Source: JACPDI01 sp035463475
GTDB taxonomy: Bacteria > Acidobacteriota > Vicinamibacteria > Vicinamibacterales > 2-12-FULL-66-21
DNA length: 64,000 nucleotides
Assembly (NCBI GenBank): GCA_035463475.1
Contig: DATHTE010000079.1
Span: 62,001-126,000, forward strand
Direction: 5' to 3'
In this document: in pieces, positions 46,250 through 55,085 of the stretch
Numbering within the stretch: the stretch's first letter is position 1
Layout of the letters: the number at the start of each line of letters is the position of its first letter
Notes under the pieces: model-generated
What the model was told of the DNA's origin: nothing
The model's database searches: none
What the model saw: the letters and a program-made list of their open reading frames with translations, nothing else
Position numbers and translations under genes: made by a program

Positions 46250-47098
46250 ATGATGACCGCCCCCGCGCTCGTTCTCCATTTCCCGCCTGAAACCTCGACC
46301 GAGGTGCGGGACCTCGTCTCCGCCGCGCTCGCCGCCTTCGAGATGACCGCCATTCACGAGACGGACGAACGGGAGTGGCACGCGTTCTTCCGCTCGCCCG
46401 AGGAGCGCGACCGCGCCGGACTGGCCGTCGCCGCGTTCTGCGCCGCGAGGCCGCTGGAAGTGGAGGACGAGGACTGGGCGCGCCGATCGCAGGAGGACCT
46501 GCGCGCGATCGCCATCGGGCGGGTGATCGTGGCCCCACCCTGGGACGTGCCGGCGCCGGGCGCGTGCGGTCAGGCGGCGATCGTGATCGTCATCGAGCCG
46601 TCCATGGGATTCGGCACGGGGCACCACGCCACCACGCGGCTCTGCCTGCGCGCGCTGCAACAGCTCGATCTCCGCGAGAAGCGCGTCATCGACGTCGGCA
46701 CTGGCTCGGGCGTGCTCGCAATCGCGGCTGCGAAGCTCGGCGCACGGGACGTGATCGCGTTCGACAACGACCCCGACGCACTCGCGGCGGCGCGAGGCAA
46801 CGTCGCACGCAACGGCGTCACGTTGGACGTTCGCGCCGCGGACCTGGAATCCGAGACGCTGCCGCGCGCCGACGTCGTGCTCGCCAATCTCACGGGCGCG
46901 TTGCTGCGGCGCCAGGCGGACCGGCTCGCGCGGCTCGCGCCACGGGGGCATCTCGTCGTGAGCGGTTTTCTCGACGAGGAAGCGCACGCCGTTCTCGCGG
47001 CCTTCGGCCCGCGTGCGGCAACCGATCGGGCCGATCACGAAGATGGCTGGTCGGCGCTGACGGTGAGGATGCGGGAGCACTCGACGATCGGTGATTGA
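46250..47098 (+). CDS. prmA: Ribosomal protein L11 methyltransferase
   Basis: A 282-residue SAM-dependent methyltransferase that trimethylates ribosomal protein L11. It has the PrmA pattern IVIEPSMGFGTGHHATTRLC followed by the Rossmann motif VIDVGTGSGVLAIAAAKLGA, FDNDPDALAAARGN, VVLANLTGALL and GHLVVSGFLDEEA. ATG 46250 and ATG 46253 are adjacent; the first is used. It closes the hrcA-grpE-dnaJ run, and its last codons and TGA stop lie in the left edge of the repeat element at 47,085. Confidence 0.93.
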   Translation: MMTAPALVLHFPPETSTEVRDLVSAALAAFEMTAIHETDEREWHAFFRSPEERDRAGLAVAAFCAARPLEVEDEDWARRSQEDLRAIAIGRVIVAPPWDVPAPGACGQAAIVIVIEPSMGFGTGHHATTRLCLRALQQLDLREKRVIDVGTGSGVLAIAAAKLGARDVIAFDNDPDALAAARGNVARNGVTLDVRAADLESETLPRADVVLANLTGALLRRQADRLARLAPRGHLVVSGFLDEEAHAVLAAFGPRAATDRADHEDGWSALTVRMREHSTIGD

Positions 47099-47319
47099 TA
47101 AACGGGTAATCGGGTAATGGCACGATCGGGTAATCGGGCCATCGGGAGATCGGGCCGTTGGATCTGCGATCGTGCAATCGGCAATCGGGACCGCGCCCGC
47201 CCCGAGGCTGCGATGGCCCAATTGCGCGATTGGCCGTTTACCCGATCAAACTACCCGATTGCCGATAACCCGATTGCCGATCGTGCCATTACCGATTACC
47301 CGTTCATCAATTGCCGATG
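47085..47319. repeat. 235-bp imperfect inverted repeat of octamers between prmA and rsmE
   Basis: Left arm: CGATCGGTGATTGATAAACG, then units TCGGGTAA, TCGGGCCA and TCGGGAGA. The right arm in complement starts ATCGGCAATTGATGAACGGG and repeats TCGGCAA / TCGGGTTA units, with GGCACGATCGG in both arms. The order of variants matches the left arm of the element at 24,818-25,038 closely, including GCACGATCGGGTxATCGGGC and GTTGGATC, so the two are copies of one element. It sits between convergent genes; the prmA stop is inside its left end and the rsmE stop lies 13 bases beyond its right end. Confidence 0.85.
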
Positions 47320-47331
47320 AGCTGATTCGCC

Positions 47332-48075
47332 TTACAGGTCCTGCCAGAGCGCCCGAAGCATGCTGAAGGCGACCAGGGCCGCGGCGTCGGCGCGGAGCGT
47401 GAGCGCGCCCAGCGTGACGGCGACGAAGCCGCTTTTCGCCAGCAGCGCGAGTTCGTCGGGCGACCAGCCCCCCTCCGGGCCCGTTGCGAGCGCGGCGGAC
47501 GGGGGGGCCGCGAACGAGGAGGGCATCCGGGCCTGCATCCCCGTGGCTGGTTCGGCGAGCAGGAGGCGGAGCTGGGCGGACTGCGCGCCGAGGCCCGACA
47601 GCGCGTCGGCGAGCGGCGCGGCGGGCACGATCTCGGGCAAGACGGCGCGGCGGCATTGCTTCGCGGAGGCGAGCGCCACCCGTTTCCAGCGTTCCGGCGC
47701 CTTGCGGCCGGCCGCCGCCGCGCTGCTCGGGATCGTCCGCGACGTGATCACCGGCACGATGGCCGCGGCGCCGGCCATCGTGGCGTCGCGGACGACCGCG
47801 TCCATGTGATCTCCCTTGAGCACCGCCTGCAGCAGGATCAGCCGGACCCGCGATTCGCGCGCTGGCACCATCGGCTCGAGGAGCTTCACGCGCACGGCGG
47901 ACCTCGACGCGGCGACGATCCGCGCCCGCCACTCGCGTCCGGCGCCGTCGAACACCGCGATCGACTCGCCGGCCCCCAGCCGGAGGACGCGCGTCGCGTG
48001 ACGGGCCTCCTCCTCGGGCAGCGTGACGACGGCGCCCGCCTCCGGGGTGAATGGCGCGTGAAACCGTGGCAGCAC
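47332..48075 (-). CDS. rsmE: 16S rRNA (uridine-1498-N3)-methyltransferase RsmE
   Basis: A 247-residue SPOUT-class methyltransferase acting on U1498 of 16S rRNA. The N-terminal PUA-like part has RFHAPFTPEAGAVVTLPEEE with HATRVLRLGAGESIAVFDG. The knotted C-terminal domain has LLQAVLKGDHMDAVVRDATM, ASAKQCRRAVLPEI, the SAM-binding LATGPEGGWSPDELALLAK, and VTLGALTLRADAAALVAFSML. GTG 48075 gives the expected N-terminus; no strong ribosome site is visible. It is divergent from the kinase gene, with 48 bases between the starts. Confidence 0.92.
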   Translation of the reverse strand: MLPRFHAPFTPEAGAVVTLPEEEARHATRVLRLGAGESIAVFDGAGREWRARIVAASRSAVRVKLLEPMVPARESRVRLILLQAVLKGDHMDAVVRDATMAGAAAIVPVITSRTIPSSAAAAGRKAPERWKRVALASAKQCRRAVLPEIVPAAPLADALSGLGAQSAQLRLLLAEPATGMQARMPSSFAAPPSAALATGPEGGWSPDELALLAKSGFVAVTLGALTLRADAAALVAFSMLRALWQDL

Positions 48076-48123
48076 GCGCAGAATGGTACCCGACTCGGAT
48101 ATACTGCGAGCAACTTCTCGCCA

Positions 48124-49122
48124 ATGCTCTTTCGCGGGCAGACCCTGGGGAAATACCGCATCGTCTCGCCGCTCGGCAGCGGCGGCTTCGGCACCGTTTA
48201 CCTCGCGGAAGACACCTGGATCGACAAGAAAGTCGCCATCAAGGTCCCCCACCGGCAGAACATCGACTTCGGCGAGCTGCTGAAAGAGCCCCGGCTGCTC
48301 GCGAGCCTCAACCATCCCAACATCGTCTCGATCACGACCGCCGAGAAACAGGACAACATCTTCTTCATCGTGATGGAGTACGTGCAGGGGGAGACGCTCG
48401 AGAACATCCTCGCGCGGACCGGCGCGCTGGAGCTGCCGCGCGCGCTCGACTACGCGTGCCAGATCTGCAACGCGGTCGATCACGCCCACCGGCAGGGGGT
48501 GATCCATCGCGATCTCCGGCCAGCCAACGTGCTCGTGTCGGACGCCGACGTCGTCAAGGTCGCGGACTTCGGCACGTCCCGCTTCCTGGAGATCGCGGCG
48601 CACGGGACCACGGTCATCGGCAGCCCGCCCTACATGGCGCCCGAGCAGTTCCAGGGCAAGGCCGTGTTCGCGTCCGATATCTACTCGGTGGGCGTGACGA
48701 TGTATCAGATGCTGACCGGCGTACTCCCGTACGACACGCCGGCACCCGCCGATCTCGACAAGCTGATGACCGGCGAACTGCTCTCGTCACCGCGGCTCAA
48801 GAACCCGGCGATCCCGAAAGCGGTCAGCGACGTGGTGCTCCGCGCGCTGGCGCCGGATATCACGGTGCGCTACCAGCGCGCGGAGGAACTGCTCGAGGAC
48901 ATTCTCGCCACCCGCCCGACGCCGGTCCGGCGGCCGGCGCGCGCCGGCGCGCGCCTCGATTCGCCCGCCGGCAGCGCGCTGCGCGCGTCGCACGAGGACG
49001 CGCAGAGCATCCAGTCGCGCCTGAAGGCGCGCCAGCCCGTGCAGGCACGGTTCTGCTGGAACTGCCGCAAGCCGCTGCACGCGCGAAGCAACCGCTGTCC
49101 GTTTTGCGGCGAGGCCCAGTAA
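48124..49122 (+). CDS. Serine/threonine protein kinase with C-terminal zinc ribbon
   Basis: A 332-residue Hanks-type kinase with an intact active site: GSGGFGTVYLAED loop, VAIKV lysine, the catalytic loop HRDLRPANVLV, DFGTSR, and SPPYMAPEQF. After the kinase domain (residues 11-270) a basic linker leads to a 25-residue tail with CWNC and CPFC, a probable single-zinc ribbon. No membrane helix is present, so it is cytoplasmic, unlike most bacterial kinases of this type. Substrates cannot be inferred. ATG 48124 has no strong ribosome site. Confidence 0.9.
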   Translation: MLFRGQTLGKYRIVSPLGSGGFGTVYLAEDTWIDKKVAIKVPHRQNIDFGELLKEPRLLASLNHPNIVSITTAEKQDNIFFIVMEYVQGETLENILARTGALELPRALDYACQICNAVDHAHRQGVIHRDLRPANVLVSDADVVKVADFGTSRFLEIAAHGTTVIGSPPYMAPEQFQGKAVFASDIYSVGVTMYQMLTGVLPYDTPAPADLDKLMTGELLSSPRLKNPAIPKAVSDVVLRALAPDITVRYQRAEELLEDILATRPTPVRRPARAGARLDSPAGSALRASHEDAQSIQSRLKARQPVQARFCWNCRKPLHARSNRCPFCGEAQ

Positions 49123-49185
49123 CAAGGTAAACTTCATCTGTTCTCGCGATTGCGCGGCACCGTCCCGCGCGAAGGAGCGAACCCG

Positions 49186-50163
49186 ATGGCGTTCTCCGGC
49201 ACCGGGAAGGTCTGGATCAACGGTAACCTGATCGACTGGGCCGACGCCAAGATCCACATTGCGTCGCATGTGATCCATTACGGCACCGGCGTCTTCGAGG
49301 GCGCGCGGTGCTACGACACGCCAAAAGGATCGGCTTGTTTCAGAATCGACGCGCACCTCAGGCGGCTGTACAACTCCGCGAAGATCTACCGCATGGAGTA
49401 CCCGCTCGCGCAGTCGGGCTTCCAGGATGCGGTGCTCCAGACGATCCGCGCAAACGGCCTCAAGGCCTGCTACATCCGGCCGCTCATCTACCGCGGGTAC
49501 AGCTCGCTCGGCGTCAACCCGCTTCCGTGCCCGATCGACGCGGCGATCCTCGTCTGGGAGTGGGGGGCCTATCTCGGCGCCGACGCGCTCGAGAAAGGGG
49601 TGGACGTCCGCATCAGCTCCTGGGCGCGCACCGCGCCGAACACCTTCCCGGCGCTCGCGAAGTCCTCGGCGAACTACGCCAACTCGGGACTGATCAAGAT
49701 GGAGGCGCTCTCGGAAGGCTACGTCGAGGGGATCGCGCTCGACACGTCCGGCTACCTGAGCGAAGGATCCGGCGAGAACCTGTTTCTGGTCAGGGACGAA
49801 GTGATCTACACGCCACCCGTTACGGCGTCGATCCTCCCAGGTATCACGCGGGACTCGGTGATTACGATCGCCCAGGAACTGGGCTTCACCGTGCGGCAGG
49901 AGATGCTGCCGCGCGAGATGGTCTACATCGCCGACGAGGCGTTCTTCGCCGGAACGGCGGTGGAGATCACGCCCGTCCGGTCGGTCGACAAGATCACGGT
50001 GGGTAACGGGCGCCGCGGGCCGGTCACCGAGGCGATCCAGCGCACCTTCTTTGACATCATCCGCGGCGAGGTGCCAGACCGGCACGGCTGGCTCACGTAC
50101 GTCAATCCAGGACGGGAGGAACGGGAAGAGATCGCGGGCCGTTCGACCGCAAAGGTGCGCTGA
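49186..50163 (+). CDS. ilvE: Branched-chain amino acid aminotransferase
   Basis: A 325-residue fold-type-IV PLP aminotransferase making Val, Leu and Ile from their keto acids. It has HVIHYGTGVFEGARCYDT, YIRPLIYRGYSSLGVNP, the substrate and PLP region SSANYANSGLIKMEALSEGY with the lysine, LSEGSGENLFLVRD and FFAGTAVEITPVRSVD. The length is normal. GAAGGAG before ATG 49186 decides the start; an in-frame ATG 36 bases upstream is less likely. Its stop overlaps the pilT start (TGATG). Confidence 0.94.
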   Translation: MAFSGTGKVWINGNLIDWADAKIHIASHVIHYGTGVFEGARCYDTPKGSACFRIDAHLRRLYNSAKIYRMEYPLAQSGFQDAVLQTIRANGLKACYIRPLIYRGYSSLGVNPLPCPIDAAILVWEWGAYLGADALEKGVDVRISSWARTAPNTFPALAKSSANYANSGLIKMEALSEGYVEGIALDTSGYLSEGSGENLFLVRDEVIYTPPVTASILPGITRDSVITIAQELGFTVRQEMLPREMVYIADEAFFAGTAVEITPVRSVDKITVGNGRRGPVTEAIQRTFFDIIRGEVPDRHGWLTYVNPGREEREEIAGRSTAKVR

Positions 50164-51317
50164 TGCAGCTCTCCGACCTGCTCACGACTGCCGTGGCGGC
50201 GGGGGCGTCGGACTTGCACCTCAAGGCTGGCGCGTACCCGATGATGCGCGTCAACGGCCAGCTTCTGCCGGTCAACGCGACGGCGCGCGTCGACATCACC
50301 GACACGGCGGCGATGGCCGCCGCCATGCTGACGCCCGATCAGCGCGAGAAGTTCGAGCGCACGCGCGAGATCGACCTCGCCTACAGCCAGCCCGGCCTCG
50401 GCCGGTTCCGCGTGAACATCTTCCAGCAGCGGGGCTCGATCGGCATCGTGATGCGCGTGATCCCGACGCGCGTGCCCACGATCGACGAGCTGAACCTGCC
50501 GGCGGTCCTGAAGGGGATCGCGGACGAGGAACGCGGGCTCGTGCTCGTCACCGGCACCACGGGCAGCGGCAAGAGCACGACGCTCGCGGCGATGATCCAC
50601 CACATCAACAACACGACCGCCTGCCACGTCATGACGGTCGAGGACCCGATCGAGTACCTGCACCGCGACAACAAGTCCATGATCAACCAGCGCGAGGTGC
50701 TGGTCGATACGCCGTCCTTCGCGCAGGCGCTCCGCTCGGCGCTGCGCCAGGACCCGGACGTGATCCTCGTCGGCGAGATGCGCGATTTCGAGACGATCGA
50801 GACGGCGCTCGCCGCCGCCGAGACCGGGCACCTGGTCTTCTCCACGCTCCACACCCTGGATGCCACGGAGACGATCAACCGGATCATCGCGGTGTTTCCG
50901 CCGCACCAGCAGCGGCAGGTCCGGCTACAGCTCGCGAGCGTGCTGCGGGCGGCCATCTCGCAGCGGCTGATCCCGCGCGCTGACGGGCGCGGGCGCGTCC
51001 CGGCCGTCGAGGTCCTGATCGGCACGCCGTTCATCCGCGACTGCATCATCGACAAGGACAAGACCAATCTGATCCCCGGGGCGATCGCCGCCGGCACGTC
51101 CCAGTACGCGATGCAGACGTTCGACCAGTCGATCTTCACGCTGTACGAGCACGGGCTGGTCACGCTCGACGAGGCGCTGCGCTGGGCGTCGAACGTGGAC
51201 GAGTTCAAGCTCCGCGTGCAGGGCATCTCGAGCACCGCCGACGTCTCGCGCCAGCAGATGGAGCACGCCGCGAAGCAGGCGGGCGGCGCCCCCGACATCG
51301 TGCGGTTCGGGGGATGA
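50163..51317 (+). CDS. pilT: Type IV pilus retraction ATPase PilT
   Basis: A 384-residue hexameric ATPase that powers pilus retraction, needed for twitching motility and often for DNA uptake. The N-terminal PAS-like domain has GASDLHLKAGAYPMMRVNG. The RecA-like core has Walker A GTTGSGKSTTLAAMI, the Asp box VMTVEDPIEYLH, Walker B PDVILVGEMRDFETIETAL, the His box ETGHLVFSTLHTLDA, and AISQRLIPRADGRGRVPAVE, which matches PilT and not PilB. It lies in an ilvE-pilT-recX group with a 1-base overlap, an arrangement with no obvious functional logic. Confidence 0.95.
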   Translation: MQLSDLLTTAVAAGASDLHLKAGAYPMMRVNGQLLPVNATARVDITDTAAMAAAMLTPDQREKFERTREIDLAYSQPGLGRFRVNIFQQRGSIGIVMRVIPTRVPTIDELNLPAVLKGIADEERGLVLVTGTTGSGKSTTLAAMIHHINNTTACHVMTVEDPIEYLHRDNKSMINQREVLVDTPSFAQALRSALRQDPDVILVGEMRDFETIETALAAAETGHLVFSTLHTLDATETINRIIAVFPPHQQRQVRLQLASVLRAAISQRLIPRADGRGRVPAVEVLIGTPFIRDCIIDKDKTNLIPGAIAAGTSQYAMQTFDQSIFTLYEHGLVTLDEALRWASNVDEFKLRVQGISSTADVSRQQMEHAAKQAGGAPDIVRFGG

Positions 51318-51327
51318 GGCTGGGGCC

Positions 51328-51783
51328 GTGTCCGCCTACTCGGAGGCCCTCAAGCTCCTGTCCCGCCGCGAGCTGACCACCTCCGAGCTGCGGGAACGCC
51401 TCCTGAAGAAGCAGGTCCCCCCGCAGGATGTCGACGAGACCGTCCGCCGCCTCAGCGCGGACGGAACGCTGAACGACCGCCGCGCCGCTGTGACGATCGC
51501 GCGCACCCACGCGCTGGTGAAAGCGCGCGGGCGCCTGCGCATCGAGCGCGAGCTGCGCGCCCGCGGCGTGAGCGCCGAGACGACGCGCGCCGCGCTGGAC
51601 GAGGTCTTCGGCGAGCTGTCCGAGCCCGAGCTGCTCGAGCGCGCCCTGCGCAAGCGCCTCCGCTCCGGTCGCATCCACACGGAGGCGGAGTTCCGCCGGC
51701 TCTATCAGTACCTGCTCCGCCTGGGGTTCCCCCCCGACGCGGTCCTCGCGCTGCTCAAGAAGCACTCGCGGATTGACGTGTGA
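51328..51783 (+). CDS. recX: Regulatory protein RecX
   Basis: A 151-residue three-helix-repeat protein that binds RecA filaments and limits recombination. It has ALKLLSRRELTTSELRERLL, LSADGTLNDRRAAVTIA and RGRLRIERELRARGVSAE, each typical of RecX repeats, then a third repeat ending LGFPPDAVLALLKKHSR. GTG 51328 is the start, ten bases after the pilT stop. recA is not in the window. alaS follows, which is a common recX-alaS order. Confidence 0.9.
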   Translation: MSAYSEALKLLSRRELTTSELRERLLKKQVPPQDVDETVRRLSADGTLNDRRAAVTIARTHALVKARGRLRIERELRARGVSAETTRAALDEVFGELSEPELLERALRKRLRSGRIHTEAEFRRLYQYLLRLGFPPDAVLALLKKHSRIDV

Positions 51784-51797
51784 GGGGTCTCAGCACG

Positions 51798-51821
51798 CTG
51801 AACCCTAAACCCTGAACCCTG
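51798..51821. repeat. CCCTGAA-type heptamers before alaS
   Basis: A run of three degenerate 7-nt units (CTGAACC, CTAAACC, CTGAACC) fills the spacer between recX and alaS. The same heptamer recurs at 58,169, 60,814 and 61,862. Confidence 0.65.
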
Positions 51822-51835
51822 TACAATATTCAGAT

Positions 51836-54532
51836 ATGCACTCCCGCGAAATCCGCACGGGGTTCCTCGCCTTCTTCGAGCGGCACGGCCATCGGATCGT
51901 GCCCTCGTCGTCGCTCGTGCCGGCCGACGATCCGTCGCTGCTCTTCACGAACGCAGGGATGAACCAGTTCAAGGACACGTTTCTCGGCAAGGAAAAGCGC
52001 GGGTACACGCGCGCGACAACGTCGCAGAAGTGCATGCGCGTGAGCGGAAAGCACAACGACCTGGACAACGTCGGGCCCTCGTTCCGCCACCATACGTTCT
52101 TCGAGATGCTGGGGAACTTCTCGTTCGGGGACTACTTCAAGGAGGACGCGATCGCGTACGCGTGGGACCTGCTGACCGCCGTCTGGAGGCTGCCTCCCGA
52201 CCGGCTGTATCCGACGATCTTCCGCGGCGAGAACGCCATCCCGCGCGACGTCGAGGCGTGGACGGTCTGGACGAGATTCGTGCCGGCGGACCGGATCGCG
52301 GAGCTGGGCGCGTCCGAAAACTTCTGGCAGATGGGGGATAGCGGGCCGTGCGGGCGCTGCTCCGAGATCCACTTCTTCCGCGGCGAGCACGTCCCCTGCC
52401 CGCACGATCGGTGCGAAGGGCCCAACTGCGACTGCGACCGGTTCGTCGAGGTCTGGAACAACGTGTTCATGGAGTTCGACCGGCAGCCGGACGGCACGCT
52501 GAACCCGCTGCCCGCCCCCTCGATCGACACGGGGATGGGACTCGAACGGATCGCCGCCGTCATCCAGGCCAAGCTGTCGAACTACGACACCGACCTCTTC
52601 ACGCCCATCCTCGCCGACATCGGCGAACGGACGGGCCGCCGGTATGGCGGCGCATCCGAGGACCCGGCCGACGTCTCGATGCGCGTGATCGCGGACCACA
52701 TCCGCGCGATGACGTTCCTCATCGCCGACGGCGTGGTGCCCTCGAACGAATGGCGCGGCTACGTGCTGCGCAAGATCATGCGGCGCGCGATGCGCCACGG
52801 CCACCGGCTCGGGAGGCGGGATCCGTTTCTCCACACGCTGGTGGACACGCTGGTCGGCGAGATGGGCGGGCAATACCCGGAACTGCGGAGCAACCGCGAC
52901 GCGGTCGTGCAGGTCATCCGCAGCGAGGAGGAGCGGTTCGACGCCGTGCTGGGCGCCGGTCTGCCGCGCCTCGAGGAGGCGCTCGACCGGGCGGCCGCGG
53001 GGAGCCGCATCCTTCCCGGCGACGAGATATTCCGCTTGTACGACTCGCTGGGAATGCCACTCGACTTCATCGAGGACCTCGCCGGCCAGCGCGGAATTGC
53101 GATCGACCGTGAGGGCTACGACCGCGCGATGGAGGCGCAGCGTGAAAAAGGGCGCGCCGGGAGCGCCTTCGAGGCGAAGCGCGCAGCGGCGTTTTCCTTC
53201 ACGAGCGATGCCGCGCGCGAGGCGCTCGCGGCGTCAGGCGACGCGTTCGAGGGTTACGCGGCCACGCGGGTCTCGGGCGTTCCGGTGCTCGCCGTGTTCG
53301 ACGACGACCGGCGGCAGACGACCGCACTGCACGAAGGACAGCACGGGTGGATCGTGCTGCAGAAGACCCCCTTCTATGTCGAGGCGGGCGGCCAGGTGTC
53401 CGACAGCGGGCGCGTGTTCTCGCAGGCCGGCAAGGCGCGCGCGACGGTGGAGGGAATGGCGCGCGTCCTGCCGAACGGGCCGCGCGCCCATCGCGTGCAC
53501 GTGACCAGCGGCAGCTTCAAGGAGCGCGATCTCGTGACGGCCGAGGTCATCGACGAGGTGCGCGATGCGACCCGTCGCAACCACACCGCGACCCACCTGC
53601 TCCACGCGGCGCTGCGGCAGGTGCTCGGCGGCCACGTGAAGCAGGCGGGATCGCTCGTCGCCCCCGACCGGCTCCGCTTCGACTTCGTCCACTTCTCGGC
53701 GCTCACGCACGAGCAGGTGGAGGAGATCGAGCGGATCGTCAACGCGCAGATCTACAGGAACACGCCGGTCCAGACCGAGGTACGCTCGACCGAGGACGCG
53801 GTCGCGGCGGGAGCGATGGCGCTCTTCGGCGAGAAATACGGCGACCGGGTCCGCGTCGTGACGGTGCCCGGCTTCAGCATGGAACTGTGCGGCGGCACGC
53901 ACTGCCGCGCCACCGGCGACATCGGCTTCTTCACGGTCACCGCCGAGGAAGGGGTCGCCGCCGGCGTGCGGCGCATCGAGGCGCTCACCGGCGCCGGCGC
54001 GCTCGCCCACGTGCAGCATCAGCGCAGCGCGCTTGCCGAGACGCTCGCCGCCCTCGGCACCGGCAGCGATCAGGCGGCCGACGCGATCCGTCGGCTCCAG
54101 GCGGAGATGAAGCGCCTCTCGCGCGAGAACGAGCAGCTGAAAACGAAGCTCGCGCTCGGAGGCGGGCGGCGCGACGAGAACGAGGGGGGCGCCATCGATG
54201 TCGCCGGCGTGAAGGTCCTCGCGCGGCGACTCGCCGGCGTCGAGAAGTCCACGCTCCGATCGGTCGCCGATCAGTTTCGCGATCGCCTCGGGTCCGGCGT
54301 CGTGATCCTCGCCGCGGAAACCGACGGCAAGGCGGTCTTCGTGGTGTCGGTCACCAAAGACCTCGCGGACCGCGTGCACGCGGGAAAGATCGTCAAGGAG
54401 ATCGCCCCGATCGTGGGGGGAGGAGGCGGCGGGCGCCCGGACTTCGCCGAGGCGGGCGGGAAAGACGCGTCGAAGATCGACGACCTCCTCGCGGGCGCGC
54501 AGGAGGTCGTCAGGCGTATGCTGGCGGGCTGA
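51836..54532 (+). CDS. alaS: Alanyl-tRNA synthetase
   Basis: An 898-residue class-II synthetase that charges tRNA-Ala. The catalytic domain has LLFTNAGMNQFKDTFLG, SQKCMRVSGKHNDLDNVG and HHTFFEMLGNFSFGDYFKE. A Cys-rich insert (HVPCPHDRCEGPNCDCD) falls in the catalytic region. The editing domain has RNHTATHLLHAALRQVLGGH and CGGTHCRATGDIGFF. The C-terminal oligomerisation domain ends in a Gly-rich GGGGGGRPDFAEAGGKD. The length is normal. Heptamer repeats precede the ATG at 51836. Confidence 0.97.
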   Translation: MHSREIRTGFLAFFERHGHRIVPSSSLVPADDPSLLFTNAGMNQFKDTFLGKEKRGYTRATTSQKCMRVSGKHNDLDNVGPSFRHHTFFEMLGNFSFGDYFKEDAIAYAWDLLTAVWRLPPDRLYPTIFRGENAIPRDVEAWTVWTRFVPADRIAELGASENFWQMGDSGPCGRCSEIHFFRGEHVPCPHDRCEGPNCDCDRFVEVWNNVFMEFDRQPDGTLNPLPAPSIDTGMGLERIAAVIQAKLSNYDTDLFTPILADIGERTGRRYGGASEDPADVSMRVIADHIRAMTFLIADGVVPSNEWRGYVLRKIMRRAMRHGHRLGRRDPFLHTLVDTLVGEMGGQYPELRSNRDAVVQVIRSEEERFDAVLGAGLPRLEEALDRAAAGSRILPGDEIFRLYDSLGMPLDFIEDLAGQRGIAIDREGYDRAMEAQREKGRAGSAFEAKRAAAFSFTSDAAREALAASGDAFEGYAATRVSGVPVLAVFDDDRRQTTALHEGQHGWIVLQKTPFYVEAGGQVSDSGRVFSQAGKARATVEGMARVLPNGPRAHRVHVTSGSFKERDLVTAEVIDEVRDATRRNHTATHLLHAALRQVLGGHVKQAGSLVAPDRLRFDFVHFSALTHEQVEEIERIVNAQIYRNTPVQTEVRSTEDAVAAGAMALFGEKYGDRVRVVTVPGFSMELCGGTHCRATGDIGFFTVTAEEGVAAGVRRIEALTGAGALAHVQHQRSALAETLAALGTGSDQAADAIRRLQAEMKRLSRENEQLKTKLALGGGRRDENEGGAIDVAGVKVLARRLAGVEKSTLRSVADQFRDRLGSGVVILAAETDGKAVFVVSVTKDLADRVHAGKIVKEIAPIVGGGGGGRPDFAEAGGKDASKIDDLLAGAQEVVRRMLAG

Positions 54533-54562
54533 CCGGCCAGGGCAGCCCCGAGGGCGCCAGAG

Positions 54563-54904
54563 TCAGCGTCTCCGCCGATCGCGGCCGCTCCTGCGATCGA
54601 TGCCGCTCCGACGCTCGATGCCGTCGGGAGGGCCCCCATGGTTCAGGCGTCGATCGCCGTGCATGCGGCGGTCCCGCAAGCGGCGCTCGACGCGCGACGC
54701 GGCCGAAACCGACGCAAGCTCGCGCTGCACGCGCACCGTGCGCCGCGACGGATCGAGCACCTCGAGAAGCCCCTCGTATAGCGATTTCAGGCGCAGGTCC
54801 TCTGGCGAGTGCGACAACTGCTCGCGCAGGTAGTTCGCCGCCGCCATGATGTTCGCCCGCTGCCAGACCTGATGGCTCGTTTTGAAGATTCCTGAGTCTG
54901 CCAT
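54563..54904 (-). CDS. Small basic protein with RRxxxDRR repeats, function unknown
   Basis: A 113-residue protein. The N-terminal half is helical (SHQVWQRANIMAAANYLREQ, LKSLYEGLLEVLDPSRR); the C-terminal third is very arginine-rich, with RRLRDRRMHGDRRLNHGG then ERRSGIDRRSGRDRRRR. Such RR..DRR repeats occur at the ends of assorted small bacterial proteins, sometimes near PilZ domains; none is seen here. GGAGG four to five bases before ATG 54904 supports it as a real gene. It converges on alaS. An inverted repeat sits upstream. Confidence 0.6.
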   Translation of the reverse strand: MADSGIFKTSHQVWQRANIMAAANYLREQLSHSPEDLRLKSLYEGLLEVLDPSRRTVRVQRELASVSAASRVERRLRDRRMHGDRRLNHGGPPDGIERRSGIDRRSGRDRRRR

Positions 54905-54918
54905 GAACCTCCGGCTCC

Positions 54919-54936
54919 GATTTCAGTTTTGAAATC
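54919..54936. promoter_or_regulatory. Inverted repeat upstream of the RR-DRR gene, possible operator
   Basis: GATTTCA and TGAAATC form a perfect 7-bp inverted repeat around GTTT, about 15 bases before the start of the minus-strand gene and next to its ribosome site. It could be a repressor site or an RNA hairpin; no regulator is identified. Confidence 0.35.
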
Positions 54937-55085
54937 CGGTGCTCCATTCAGGGACTGACGACCTGATGAGCTTAGGTCGATAGTACCGCAAAACATTGAT
55001 TTTGAAGCGCCAGAAGCGAACGGCGTCCCGGGCACCTGCCTTGCGGACACCTCAACAGCGCGCTAAACTGCTGACCTGAAGTTAA

